Shown here piece by piece: positions 1 to 5,397 of a stretch of DNA of 5,397 nt. Under the pieces are notes generated by a model, which was not told the origin of the DNA, ran no database searches, and saw only the letters and a list, made by a program, of their open reading frames with translations. Source of the DNA: Bacillota bacterium (GTDB taxonomy: Bacteria; Bacillota_C; Negativicutes; Sporomusales; Sporomusaceae); contig JAEZQV010000265.1 in NCBI GenBank assembly GCA_023441125.1, positions 1-5,397 on the forward strand, in the 5' to 3' direction. A program made the position numbers and the translations under genes. How positions within the stretch are numbered: position 1 is the first letter of the stretch; every line of letters begins with the position of its first letter.

Positions 1-915
1 GCTCTGATCGGATCTGCCCGGAATCGGTTCAGCCGGGATTAGATATTCAATAACCTCCGGGTAGGGCAGGGTTTCGATAAATACGGTCGGAGTACCGGTA
101 TCCGTTAAAGGCTCCAACAAGCAGGCCAGCTCCTTTTTCGTACCGAAAAAAAGCCCCTTAGTATGAACTAAGCCATTTACCTCACTAAAAATTTCCAGGT
201 AGGAGCCCAGTCTGTCCTCAGTAAAAGGAGCCCAGTCCTGCCAGGCTGCGAGAACTGCCTCCAGCTGGTTCCAGGGCCAAATGATTTCAAATACCGTCGC
301 GCAGTCGGAAGCACGGCGCACCTGGAATTTATATTCCGTATTCACCCCGAAATTACCGCCGCCGCCACCGCGTGAAGCCCACAACAAATCCGCATTGCGG
401 TCTTCGTCCGCCTGGATAACACAGCCCTGGTAGTCAACCATTTCGAGGCCAATGAGATTGTCGCAAACCAGACCGATAGACCGCATGAGCAGCCCAATGC
501 CTCCCCCCATGGTGATGCCGCCAATGCCGACGGTCGGACTGTCGCCAAAGGGGGCCATGAAGCCTTCCTGCGCCAGCCATTTTACGAGTGGTCCCACATG
601 AGCGCCGGTTTGGACGGTAACCACCTGTTTCTCATGATCCAGCCAGGCTTTATCCATACTGCTGACATCAATAACAAGGCCGTCTTTTACCACCGACAGA
701 TTTTTGTCCAGAGCATGGCGTCCGCTTCTACTCCGGATCGGAACACAGTTCTCCCGCGCCCAGCGGATTGCGTTGGTTACATCTTCTGTGCATTGCGCGA
801 AAACAAAGACGAGAGGATACGTATCCACGTACGGATTCCAGTTTTTCCGGGCCTCTTCATACCCCAGATCGCCCCGGAAAATGACCCGTCCGGTTAGCTG
901 TGTTTTACACTCCAC
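1..915 (-). CDS. BBE-type FAD-linked oxidoreductase, N-terminal 305 residues (3' end outside window)
   Basis: Translating the minus strand from GTG at 915 gives 305 residues with no stop up to the left edge. They form the FAD_binding_4 (PCMH-type) fold of the berberine-bridge/6-hydroxynicotine oxidase family. Seen: RSGRH at residues 63-67, whose His67 aligns with the histidine that carries 8-alpha-linked FAD; the pyrophosphate-binding stretch SPTVGIGG (126-133) followed by MGGGIG; and the glycine-rich GGGGGNFGV (183-191). The cysteine giving a second FAD bond in berberine bridge enzyme is Ser126 here, so a single covalent link is expected. Family proteins are about 450 residues, so the substrate domain and the C-terminal BBE motif lie outside. 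The start is fixed by an in-frame TGA (918-916) directly before the GTG and by AGGAG 8 nt upstream. Known members oxidise alcohols, sugars or amines, usually passing electrons to oxygen; the substrate cannot be told from this part. Family is secure, function is not. Confidence 0.9.
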   Translation of the reverse strand, partial: MECKTQLTGRVIFRGDLGYEEARKNWNPYVDTYPLVFVFAQCTEDVTNAIRWARENCVPIRSRSGRHALDKNLSVVKDGLVIDVSSMDKAWLDHEKQVVTVQTGAHVGPLVKWLAQEGFMAPFGDSPTVGIGGITMGGGIGLLMRSIGLVCDNLIGLEMVDYQGCVIQADEDRNADLLWASRGGGGGNFGVNTEYKFQVRRASDCATVFEIIWPWNQLEAVLAAWQDWAPFTEDRLGSYLEIFSEVNGLVHTKGLFFGTKKELACLLEPLTDTGTPTVFIETLPYPEVIEYLIPAEPIPGRSDQS

Positions 916-923
916 TCAAGTCA

Positions 924-928
924 CTCCT
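924..928 (-). promoter_or_regulatory. Ribosome binding site of the FAD oxidoreductase gene
   Basis: AGGAG on the minus strand, 8 nt before the GTG at 915. It settles the GTG start, because a TGA stop lies immediately before that codon in the same frame and no other start fits this spacing. The nearby TTG at 919-917 is in another frame and runs into a stop after four codons. Confidence 0.8.
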
Positions 929-948
929 AATCTTAATTTTATGCACAT

Positions 949-990
949 ACAGGTTAACTCAGGAAATCGGCTGACTTTTTCTTGACCTGT
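949..990. repeat. Inverted repeat ACAGGTTAA / TTGACCTGT in the oxidoreductase leader
   Basis: ACAGGTTAA at 949-957 and TTGACCTGT at 982-990 are inverted copies matching at 8 of 9 positions, separated by 24 bp, with centres 33 bp apart (about three helical turns). The pair lies 35 to 75 bp before the GTG of the oxidoreductase gene. It could be two half-sites of a regulator or a weak stem in the leader RNA. In the minus-strand transcript the odd position would be a C-A mismatch, which argues slightly for a DNA site. No known operator is recognised. Confidence 0.35.
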
Positions 991-1123
991 TGTTTTCTGC
1001 TTAAAAATTCAAAAAATGTACCTACTATGATATATGTTAAGTTTACAGAATATGTTACAAAATAAAATTTAAGGCTCTTAACCGGACAATCCGGCAGAGA
1101 TTTTTTTGTTCCGGCAGAAACAC

Positions 1124-1166
1124 GGCAAGGGGATGTCTCACCAAAAATTGAGACACCCCCTTTGCC
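1124..1166 (-). terminator. Hairpin downstream of the TonB receptor gene, probable terminator
   Basis: On the minus strand, GGCAAAGGGGGTGTCTCA (1166-1149) pairs with TGAGACATCCCCTTGCC (1140-1124) around an 8-nt loop. The only irregularities are one bulged A and one G-U pair, so the stem has 17 pairs. It starts about 41 nt after the receptor stop codon and is the only strong stem in the gap, which fits the end of the binding protein-receptor transcript. The sequence after it on the minus strand (GTGTTTCTG) lacks a proper U-tract; the next T-rich run is not adjacent. It may therefore act as a weak or bidirectional terminator or as an mRNA 3'-end stabiliser. The GGGTGTCTC/GAGACACCC core is a form often seen in Firmicute terminators. 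Confidence 0.6.
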
Positions 1167-1207
1167 ACCCTAATTTCCTTTCCCGGGCACGGCCAAGAGC
1201 CCTGCCA

Positions 1208-3133
1208 TTAGAAAGTGAAATTCATGCCCAGCCGCCACAGGCGGCCTTCCAGGACAAGCGCATCGATCTTTTTGTCCAGAATGTTGTCAACGCCGAAATA
1301 AGTGCTATAGCTGTCGTTCCATTTTTTATTGATGGTAAAATTGAGCGTATTATAGCTGTAATCCACATCGCTGTAGCGGTAATCACGCACCCAATCCTGC
1401 CAGAGGATGCCGCTTATCCCGGTGTTCTTTGAATCGTCGTAATGCAATTGGACAGAATACCGGTCTTTGGCCCGGTTGTCTAAAAATTCATTCGTCTTGG
1501 CGTTGCGGGCATCCAGATGCGTATAGGCTGTTTTTAGGATAAACCGGTCGGAAAGATGCCGGCCGCCCTCCAGCTCCCAGCCTTTAATTTTCGCCTTGTC
1601 GACATTTATGTACTTGGAGGTATAAACCATGCCCACCCGTGTAGTCTGGGTATCAATGAGATCGGTGACGTCATTGTCAAAATAAGTTACTTTCCCGAAG
1701 TTAGCGCCGCTCTCGCCTTCCAGGCTGATGTCCAGGCTCGTTGACTTTTCCGGTTTTAAAGCGGGATTGCCTAGCACGATTACCGTCATCATCGGGATGG
1801 GCCGGTGGGTCATTTTCATATATAATTCGCTGATGCTGGGGGCTTTGAACCCTTTGCCGAAGTTTGTTTTCAGCCGGAAATTGTCGGCGAACTTATAGGT
1901 CATACCCAGCTTCGGGCTCAAACTATCCTCAAATTTGTCGCTGTCGTCATAGCGCAGGGAAGGAATGAGCAGCAGTTTGTCACTCACCTTCCATTCATCC
2001 TGAACATAGGCGGCCTGATACTCAATCTTTTTTTCCGATATGGTTTTGCTGATGCCGTGCTCGGTGATGACGGCAGGTGCATCGCCGTTATCTTCCAGCC
2101 TGGTGCCCCGGTATTCGTTGGTACGGTATTCACCGCCCAAAGTCAAAGTATGCTCATTGTCTAACCGCATGGTATTTTTTCCGTCGATCACCCAGGTCTT
2201 ATACCTGGCCCGGTCAAAATCGCTGTAGGTGCCTGCTGCCAGCCGGGTATCATTATCCTTTTCCAGTTCATTGTAATACGAGCGCAATTCATAATTACCC
2301 CGTTTGGTCCAGCCCCTTAAGGTCAACCCGTACGAGTTTCGCGTATTGTTGTAATAATCGCGGCTCCCATCGTCGAAATCAGACTTCAGATGTTCACTCA
2401 TCCGTTCATAAAACACATCCAGCTTCTTGTCCGCCGCCAGGTCATAGGTCCCGCTGACATTGTAGAACTGGCGCGGGCCAAACATATTGGTACTGTCGGA
2501 GCGGCTTACTTCCTTATTATCCGTAAAGGAGGTATCCAGCGACCAGGCCCATTTGCCCTGCTTGCCCAGATCCAAATGATAGGACGCATTCTGCTGCCGG
2601 TTGCCGGTGGACAGGCCGATCGTGCTTTGCTGCTTTTCCGGTTTCCGCATAATGATATTAATGACGCCGCCCAACGCATCGGAACCATAGAGCGAGCTAA
2701 CCGGCCCCCGCACAATCTCAATCCGCTCGACATTATTAATGTTAATGCGGTTTAACTCATAGACATTGGCCGTCGTGCCGGTATCTTCCCCGGCCAGCCG
2801 CCGTCCGTCAATCAAAATCAGCGACTGATTGGTATTCATCCCGCGCAGGCTGACCTGATTGCCGGTCATGCCAGCCTCGCTGATGTTTAGATTCAGGGCC
2901 AGCTTTAACGCCCCGAGAACATTCTGCGCTCCCATCGTCTCGATATCTTTCCGGGTGATGACCTCCACGCTGGCCGGTGTTTCCTTCACGACCTGCTCGG
3001 TACGGGTAGCGGTGACCACGACTTCGTCGAGCGGATAGACCTCTTCGGCCTGTACAGGCAAATAGAGCGCCGACAGGATACCCAGGCTTACCAGCGCCAC
3101 TTTGCTTGCTTGCGGATACCTACTTCTTTTCAC
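1208..3133 (-). CDS. TonB-dependent outer-membrane receptor, heme/siderophore type
   Basis: A 641-residue outer-membrane transporter that would take up an iron chelate, most likely heme, using TonB-ExbBD energy. Residues 1-29 are a Sec signal peptide (basic KRSR start, hydrophobic core 12-25, cleavage after PVQA). The TonB box region is DEVVVTATR (36-44). The plug domain spans about 48-165, with VSLRG (94-98), LILIDGRR (105-112), VERIEIVRGP (135-144) and SLYGSDALGGVINI (147-160). A barrel fills 170-641 and ends in Phe, as outer-membrane proteins do. GFKAP (428-432) and NPAL (456-459) correspond to the FRAP and NPNL/NPDL boxes of HemR/HmuR-type receptors, with His443 between them. These boxes also occur, less strictly, in other receptors, so heme specificity rests partly on the neighbouring radical SAM gene. 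GTG at 3133 is chosen because GGAGG sits 8 nt before it; a start at TTG 3148 would place that site inside the gene. It follows the binding protein gene by 79 nt and is probably cotranscribed with it under Fur control. Confidence 0.93.
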   Translation of the reverse strand: MKRSRYPQASKVALVSLGILSALYLPVQAEEVYPLDEVVVTATRTEQVVKETPASVEVITRKDIETMGAQNVLGALKLALNLNISEAGMTGNQVSLRGMNTNQSLILIDGRRLAGEDTGTTANVYELNRININNVERIEIVRGPVSSLYGSDALGGVINIIMRKPEKQQSTIGLSTGNRQQNASYHLDLGKQGKWAWSLDTSFTDNKEVSRSDSTNMFGPRQFYNVSGTYDLAADKKLDVFYERMSEHLKSDFDDGSRDYYNNTRNSYGLTLRGWTKRGNYELRSYYNELEKDNDTRLAAGTYSDFDRARYKTWVIDGKNTMRLDNEHTLTLGGEYRTNEYRGTRLEDNGDAPAVITEHGISKTISEKKIEYQAAYVQDEWKVSDKLLLIPSLRYDDSDKFEDSLSPKLGMTYKFADNFRLKTNFGKGFKAPSISELYMKMTHRPIPMMTVIVLGNPALKPEKSTSLDISLEGESGANFGKVTYFDNDVTDLIDTQTTRVGMVYTSKYINVDKAKIKGWELEGGRHLSDRFILKTAYTHLDARNAKTNEFLDNRAKDRYSVQLHYDDSKNTGISGILWQDWVRDYRYSDVDYSYNTLNFTINKKWNDSYSTYFGVDNILDKKIDALVLEGRLWRLGMNFTF

Positions 3134-3141
3134 TTTACACT

Positions 3142-3146
3142 CCTCC
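3142..3146 (-). promoter_or_regulatory. Ribosome binding site of the TonB receptor gene
   Basis: GGAGG on the minus strand, followed by 8 nt and then GTG at 3133. It decides between two in-frame starts: the longer frame begins at TTG 3148, which overlaps this site, while the GTG gives a normal signal peptide starting with KRSR. Confidence 0.8.
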
Positions 3147-3212
3147 AATCTAGCTCAAAAAATTCACGGTGGATTCCCAGCCTATTGTCTTTGCCTGGCA
3201 GGCCCCGGCGCC

Positions 3213-4181
3213 TCACTGTTGCTCCCGGCCGTCCGGATACAGCAGGCCGGCCAGCACCGCCACCGCTTCGCCGGCCTGCGTCCCGGGATTCACCGCAAAT
3301 AAATGATACGGCAGCTTATGCACCCGGTTGTGCCGTACTGCTGCGATCCCCTGCCAGGCAGGCTGCCGGGCCAGTTCATTGCGGAACTTGGCCTCCACCT
3401 TGTCGTCGGCGCTGTGGGTGATGAACAAAATGACCTCCGGATTGGCTTTGGCCACAAACTCCAGGCTAAGCGGCGCATATCCACCCGTCGCAGCGGTATT
3501 TTCCGCCTCCTCGGCAACATTGACACCGCCCAGGCGGTTCACCAAGTCACCGGCGAAACTGGTGGACAACGCCATAGTAAAACTTTCAGTTGTGCCCCAC
3601 AGAATAAGAACCCGGGGCGCCGGTTTGCCCTGGGCGCTGTTAACAGCGGCCTGGTACTGCTGCTCAATCCGCGCAATTTCGGCCGCCGCTTTGTCCGGCT
3701 GCCCGGTGAGCCGGCCGTAAAATGCAAGCGTAGTGAGCACCTGCGGGTAGCTGTCCAGGGTTTGCAGCAAAATGGGAATGCCGGCCTTTTCCAGAACAGG
3801 CACCAGCACATGATGAAACGGAATATTGGCCGCCAGCACCAGATCGGGCTTGAGCGCAACCAGCTGCTCCAGATTCGGGTTCGGCGGCAGGCCGACCGTC
3901 GGCACGGTTTGCACGGCGGCCCGTACCGCCGGCGGCAGCGTATTGGTTGACGCCCGGCCGGCAAGGGTACCACCGGCGCTAAGATACAAATCAATATTGG
4001 AAGCGTTAAGCGCCACCACCCGCTGGGGCTGCGCAGGAACAATAACCCTTCGCCCGGCGCCGTCAGTCACGGTCTGAAAAGAACCGGGCCGCAGCGCCGG
4101 CCTGCTTTCCCGGCCAAAGGCCAGGAAACTGCCGACCAGCAAAAAAAGTATGATAAGACAACCGAGTAACTTATGAACCAT
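3213..4181 (-). CDS. Periplasmic metal-chelate binding protein (heme/siderophore/cobalamin ABC type)
   Basis: A 322-residue solute-binding protein of the helical-backbone (BtuF/FhuD/HmuT, Peripla_BP_2) class, which delivers a ligand to an inner-membrane ABC importer. Residues 5-23 are a hydrophobic signal or anchor. The N-lobe (about 35-150) starts with the family's TVTDGAGRRVIVP (37-49) and RVVALNAS (54-61), and has NLEQLVALKPDLVLA (103-117). A long helix links the lobes (about 150-183), and the C-lobe (about 187-315) has SLEFVAKANPEVILF (239-253). Glu105 and Glu241 fall where these proteins carry the glutamates that dock onto permease arginines. The tyrosine ligand of HmuT-type heme binders, expected after the first lobe's strand-helix turn, appears to be Leu82 (STNTLP, 78-83), so heme binding is not assured. 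There is no usable lipobox. ATG at 4181 has AAGGAGG 8 nt upstream. It is the first gene after the Fur-box promoter, and no permease or ATPase gene is in the window. Confidence 0.9.
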   Translation of the reverse strand: MVHKLLGCLIILFLLVGSFLAFGRESRPALRPGSFQTVTDGAGRRVIVPAQPQRVVALNASNIDLYLSAGGTLAGRASTNTLPPAVRAAVQTVPTVGLPPNPNLEQLVALKPDLVLAANIPFHHVLVPVLEKAGIPILLQTLDSYPQVLTTLAFYGRLTGQPDKAAAEIARIEQQYQAAVNSAQGKPAPRVLILWGTTESFTMALSTSFAGDLVNRLGGVNVAEEAENTAATGGYAPLSLEFVAKANPEVILFITHSADDKVEAKFRNELARQPAWQGIAAVRHNRVHKLPYHLFAVNPGTQAGEAVAVLAGLLYPDGREQQ

Positions 4182-4317
4182 CCGCAACACCTCCTTGCTG
4201 TACCTGTTCTTGTGGCAACGGCTATCCCTGAAAATATAAAAACCCCGGTGCTTAACAGATAGCAACGGAGCTCTGGGCTCTCTAAAAATTTGCAGTTTTT
4301 ATTCAGGCGGCTGTTTC
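4182..4317 (-). other. Long 5' leader of the binding protein-receptor transcript
   Basis: If transcription starts about 7 nt after the -10 element (near 4317), the mRNA has a leader of about 136 nt. It contains a short inverted repeat GAGC/GCTC around the sequence CCAGA (about 4280-4268), two copies of CCGTTGC (about 4267 and 4219), and a CCGGGG followed by a T- and A-rich run (about 4246-4231). I see no known riboswitch and no credible leader peptide. Whether the leader has a regulatory role is open. Confidence 0.4.
4190..4196 (-). promoter_or_regulatory. Ribosome binding site of the binding protein gene
   Basis: AAGGAGG on the minus strand, 8 nt before ATG 4181. It rules out the longer in-frame reading from TTG 4265, whose extra 28 residues look unlike a signal peptide and have no ribosome binding site. 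Confidence 0.85.
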
Positions 4318-4323
4318 ATGTTT

Positions 4324-4353
4324 AGTATATATGATAATGATAATCATTGTCAA
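4324..4353 (-). promoter_or_regulatory. Sigma-A type promoter of the binding protein-receptor operon
   Basis: On the minus strand, a perfect -35 TTGACA (4353-4348) is followed by an 18-nt spacer and a -10 TATACT (4329-4324), one mismatch from TATAAT. It begins 24 nt after the stop codon of the radical SAM gene and points toward the binding protein gene. It is by far the best promoter match in the window. Confidence 0.85.
4333..4351. promoter_or_regulatory. Fur box overlapping the promoter
   Basis: GATAATGATAATCATTGTC matches the classical Fur box GATAATGATAATCATTATC at 18 of 19 positions. On the minus strand it resolves into two overlapping 7-1-7 motifs offset by 6 bp, TGACAATGATTATCA (4352-4338) and TGATTATCATTATCA (4346-4332). 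Each differs from TGATAATnATTATCA at one position. The site fills the -35/-10 spacer and overlaps the -35 element, so iron-loaded Fur bound here should block RNA polymerase. This predicts expression of the binding protein and receptor under iron shortage. A further GATAAT half-site lies at 4366-4361. Confidence 0.92.
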
Positions 4354-4377
4354 TTATATAATTATCATCTGTCTGCT

Positions 4378-5397
4378 TTAGCCCGGAACCATGCCCGGTT
4401 GCAGTTCCCAGGACCAGGCGCCGTGCAAAAGAGCGTTACTACATTCCAGCACCGACTGCAGCAGATTTACATACCAGAACTGACCGGCAACCGTGAGGCG
4501 GGCGATGCCGGCTTCCCGGCTTACCAGGCCGTTCTCCTCCCATAAGGCCAGCAGCACCGCCAGCTCAGTGAGGCGGGGATCAAACTCGGACGCAAGCTGG
4601 TCAAGGTCAAGGTAGCCGAGTTTAATTTGGTTTTTGACCGCATCGTTTAGATCGGCCGACGCCGGTGACGCCGTCATCATCATAATCGGTTTTTCCCCGC
4701 TGTCGATCTGCTGCATATACCGCTTTACATCCCGTTCCTGCATAATCGAAAAACCGCCGGCTTTGCCCCCCGCCCCGGCGCCAAAGGGCAGCATGGTATG
4801 ACCGTGCTGGGCCAGGCTGTTGTACAGGTTGCGCTCACGGCTGCTTTTGGCCCAGTGGCAAACACTGATCTGGGTAACCGGCCACGCCGCCACCGTGCGG
4901 TGGGCTGCTGCAAACAGTTCCGCCCTGTCCCGGACGCTGGCCGCGGCCGGCAGACGCCCGGCGTCAATTTCCTGTTTGAGCGCGCTGTTTTCGTAAACAT
5001 TCAGCTGATACAGGTCCCAGCCGTCCACGGCCGCCGTTTTTAACAGCGCAATGTCTTCCTGCCACACGGCCGGCGTCTGGTACGGCAGCCCGTAAATCAA
5101 ATCAATGATCACCGTGGCCTGATTATAGCCGGCTAAGGCCGCCAGCCGCGCCAGGATGGTTTCCCGGTCGTCCAGCCGGCCGACAGCCTGCCGTACTTTG
5201 GTATTAAACGACTGCACGCCAATGGATACCCGGTTGACGCCATTTTCCAGCCAGCTTTCTATTTTTGCCGGCACCAGGTCATGAATCCGGCTTTCCCAGG
5301 TCAGTTCATAATCATTCGTCAGCGGCAGGCAGGTGCGGATGGCTTTGAGCAGCCGGGCGGCGTTAGCCGGCGACAGGCAGCTGGGCGTCCCCCCGCC
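4378..5397 (-). CDS. hutW: HutW/ChuW-type radical SAM anaerobic heme-degrading enzyme (5' end outside window)
   Basis: 339 residues are present, open at the right edge. Radical SAM enzymes of this HemN-like family (ChuW, HutW) open the heme macrocycle without oxygen, transferring a methyl group and freeing iron, in the cytoplasm. The sequence begins in the SAM-binding motif GGGTPS (in-window residues 1-6), so the CxxxCxxC iron-sulfur motif and about 100 N-terminal residues lie beyond the edge. Other HemN-like motifs are ELTWESR (31-37), NRVSIGVQSFN (55-65), IIDLIYGLPYQT (97-108) and GWDLYQLNVYENS (124-136). ISVCHWAKSSRERNLYN (about 177-193) and PFGAGAGGK (203-211) fit HutW rather than coproporphyrinogen dehydrogenase HemN or HemW. 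The frame ends at TAA 4378. The beginning is not visible; the GTG at 5274 is internal. The Fur-controlled genes follow directly, with no terminator between. The family call is firm; ChuW-like activity is inferred from motifs and from the uptake genes next door. Confidence 0.88.
   Translation of the reverse strand, partial: GGGTPSCLSPANAARLLKAIRTCLPLTNDYELTWESRIHDLVPAKIESWLENGVNRVSIGVQSFNTKVRQAVGRLDDRETILARLAALAGYNQATVIIDLIYGLPYQTPAVWQEDIALLKTAAVDGWDLYQLNVYENSALKQEIDAGRLPAAASVRDRAELFAAAHRTVAAWPVTQISVCHWAKSSRERNLYNSLAQHGHTMLPFGAGAGGKAGGFSIMQERDVKRYMQQIDSGEKPIMMMTASPASADLNDAVKNQIKLGYLDLDQLASEFDPRLTELAVLLALWEENGLVSREAGIARLTVAGQFWYVNLLQSVLECSNALLHGAWSWELQPGMVPG

Larger units (their letters stand above)
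916..1207. other. AT-rich intergenic region upstream of the FAD oxidoreductase gene
   Basis: This 292-base gap carries no convincing gene on either strand. Reading in the minus direction it contains the hairpin after the receptor gene (1124-1166), a CCGG-rich patch with the direct repeat CCGGCAGA (1091-1098 and 1111-1118), an AT-rich stretch (about 1005-1075) and the ribosome binding site at 924-928. The promoter of the oxidoreductase gene should lie here. The best minus-strand candidates are a TTGTAA near 1061-1056 with AT-rich sequence downstream, and a TAAAAT near 935-943 without a good -35 partner. Neither is strong enough to annotate. The direct repeat ATATGTTA (1032-1039 and 1050-1057, 18 bp apart) and the near-palindrome at 1035-1047 could belong to an operator. 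Confidence 0.6.

Noticed and set aside
598..985. Plus-strand open frames opposite the FAD oxidoreductase
   Set aside because: They overlap a conserved flavoprotein on the other strand, have no ribosome binding sites and resemble no protein family.
1082..1107. Possible plus-strand terminator CCGG-ACAAT-CCGG followed by seven Ts
   Set aside because: The stem is only 4 bp, the T-run is not adjacent and no plus-strand gene ends here.
2077..2755. Plus-strand frames of 121-126 residues opposite the receptor gene
   Set aside because: They are shadows of the receptor frame, with no domain-like sequence and no translation signals.
3134..3148. Longer receptor start at TTG 3148
   Set aside because: The GGAGG site at 3146-3142 would lie inside the coding region; GTG 3133 has it at 8 nt and gives a typical signal peptide.
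3303..3950. 215-residue plus-strand frame opposite the binding protein gene
   Set aside because: A GC-rich antisense shadow, rich in Arg and His, with no recognisable motifs; the minus-strand protein is clearly the conserved one.
4158..4169. Lipobox LLGC at residues 5-8 of the binding protein
   Set aside because: The cysteine comes before the hydrophobic core rather than after it, so it cannot be a normal lipoprotein cleavage site.
4182..4265. Longer binding protein start at TTG 4265
   Set aside because: It has no ribosome binding site and the added 28 residues are charged and not signal-like; AAGGAGG clearly serves ATG 4181.
4299..4319. Six-residue leader peptide (MKQPPE) in the binding protein leader
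   Set aside because: Its ATG coincides with the predicted transcription start and it has no ribosome binding site.

Overview
The window holds four protein-coding genes, all read on the minus strand. In transcription order (right to left) they are: the C-terminal three quarters of a HutW/ChuW-type radical SAM heme-degrading enzyme (4378-5397, cut by the right edge), a periplasmic helical-backbone metal-chelate binding protein (3213-4181), a TonB-dependent outer-membrane receptor (1208-3133), and the N-terminal two thirds of a BBE-type FAD-linked oxidoreductase (1-915, cut by the left edge).

The organism is probably a diderm Firmicute, that is Negativicutes, perhaps Sporomusaceae-like. A TonB-dependent receptor requires an outer membrane, while the near-perfect AGGAGG-type Shine-Dalgarno sites about 8 nt before the starts, the frequent GTG starts and a consensus Fur box are Firmicute-like. 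This is inference from gene content and signals; no ribosomal or other phylogenetic marker is present.

The right-hand 4.2 kb reads as an iron/heme acquisition locus. The receptor would bring a heme- or chelate-type ligand across the outer membrane, the binding protein would hand it to an ABC permease not seen here, and the radical SAM enzyme would open the porphyrin without oxygen to release iron. Between the radical SAM gene and the binding protein lies a strong sigma-A promoter (TTGACA, 18 nt, TATACT). Its spacer and -35 element are covered by a Fur box matching the classical 19-bp consensus at 18 positions, so the binding protein and receptor are very likely a Fur-repressed transcription unit, with a leader of about 136 nt.

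The left-hand part is separate. An imperfect hairpin (1124-1166) follows the receptor gene, then an AT-rich intergenic stretch with inverted and direct repeats precedes the FAD oxidoreductase gene, which has its own ribosome binding site. Nothing visible ties it to heme uptake. I found no RNA genes, CRISPR array, transposase or insertion sequence. I do not see an undescribed system. The most notable features are the pairing of an outer-membrane receptor with anaerobic heme degradation, the loss of expected ligand residues in two proteins, and the compact Fur promoter.
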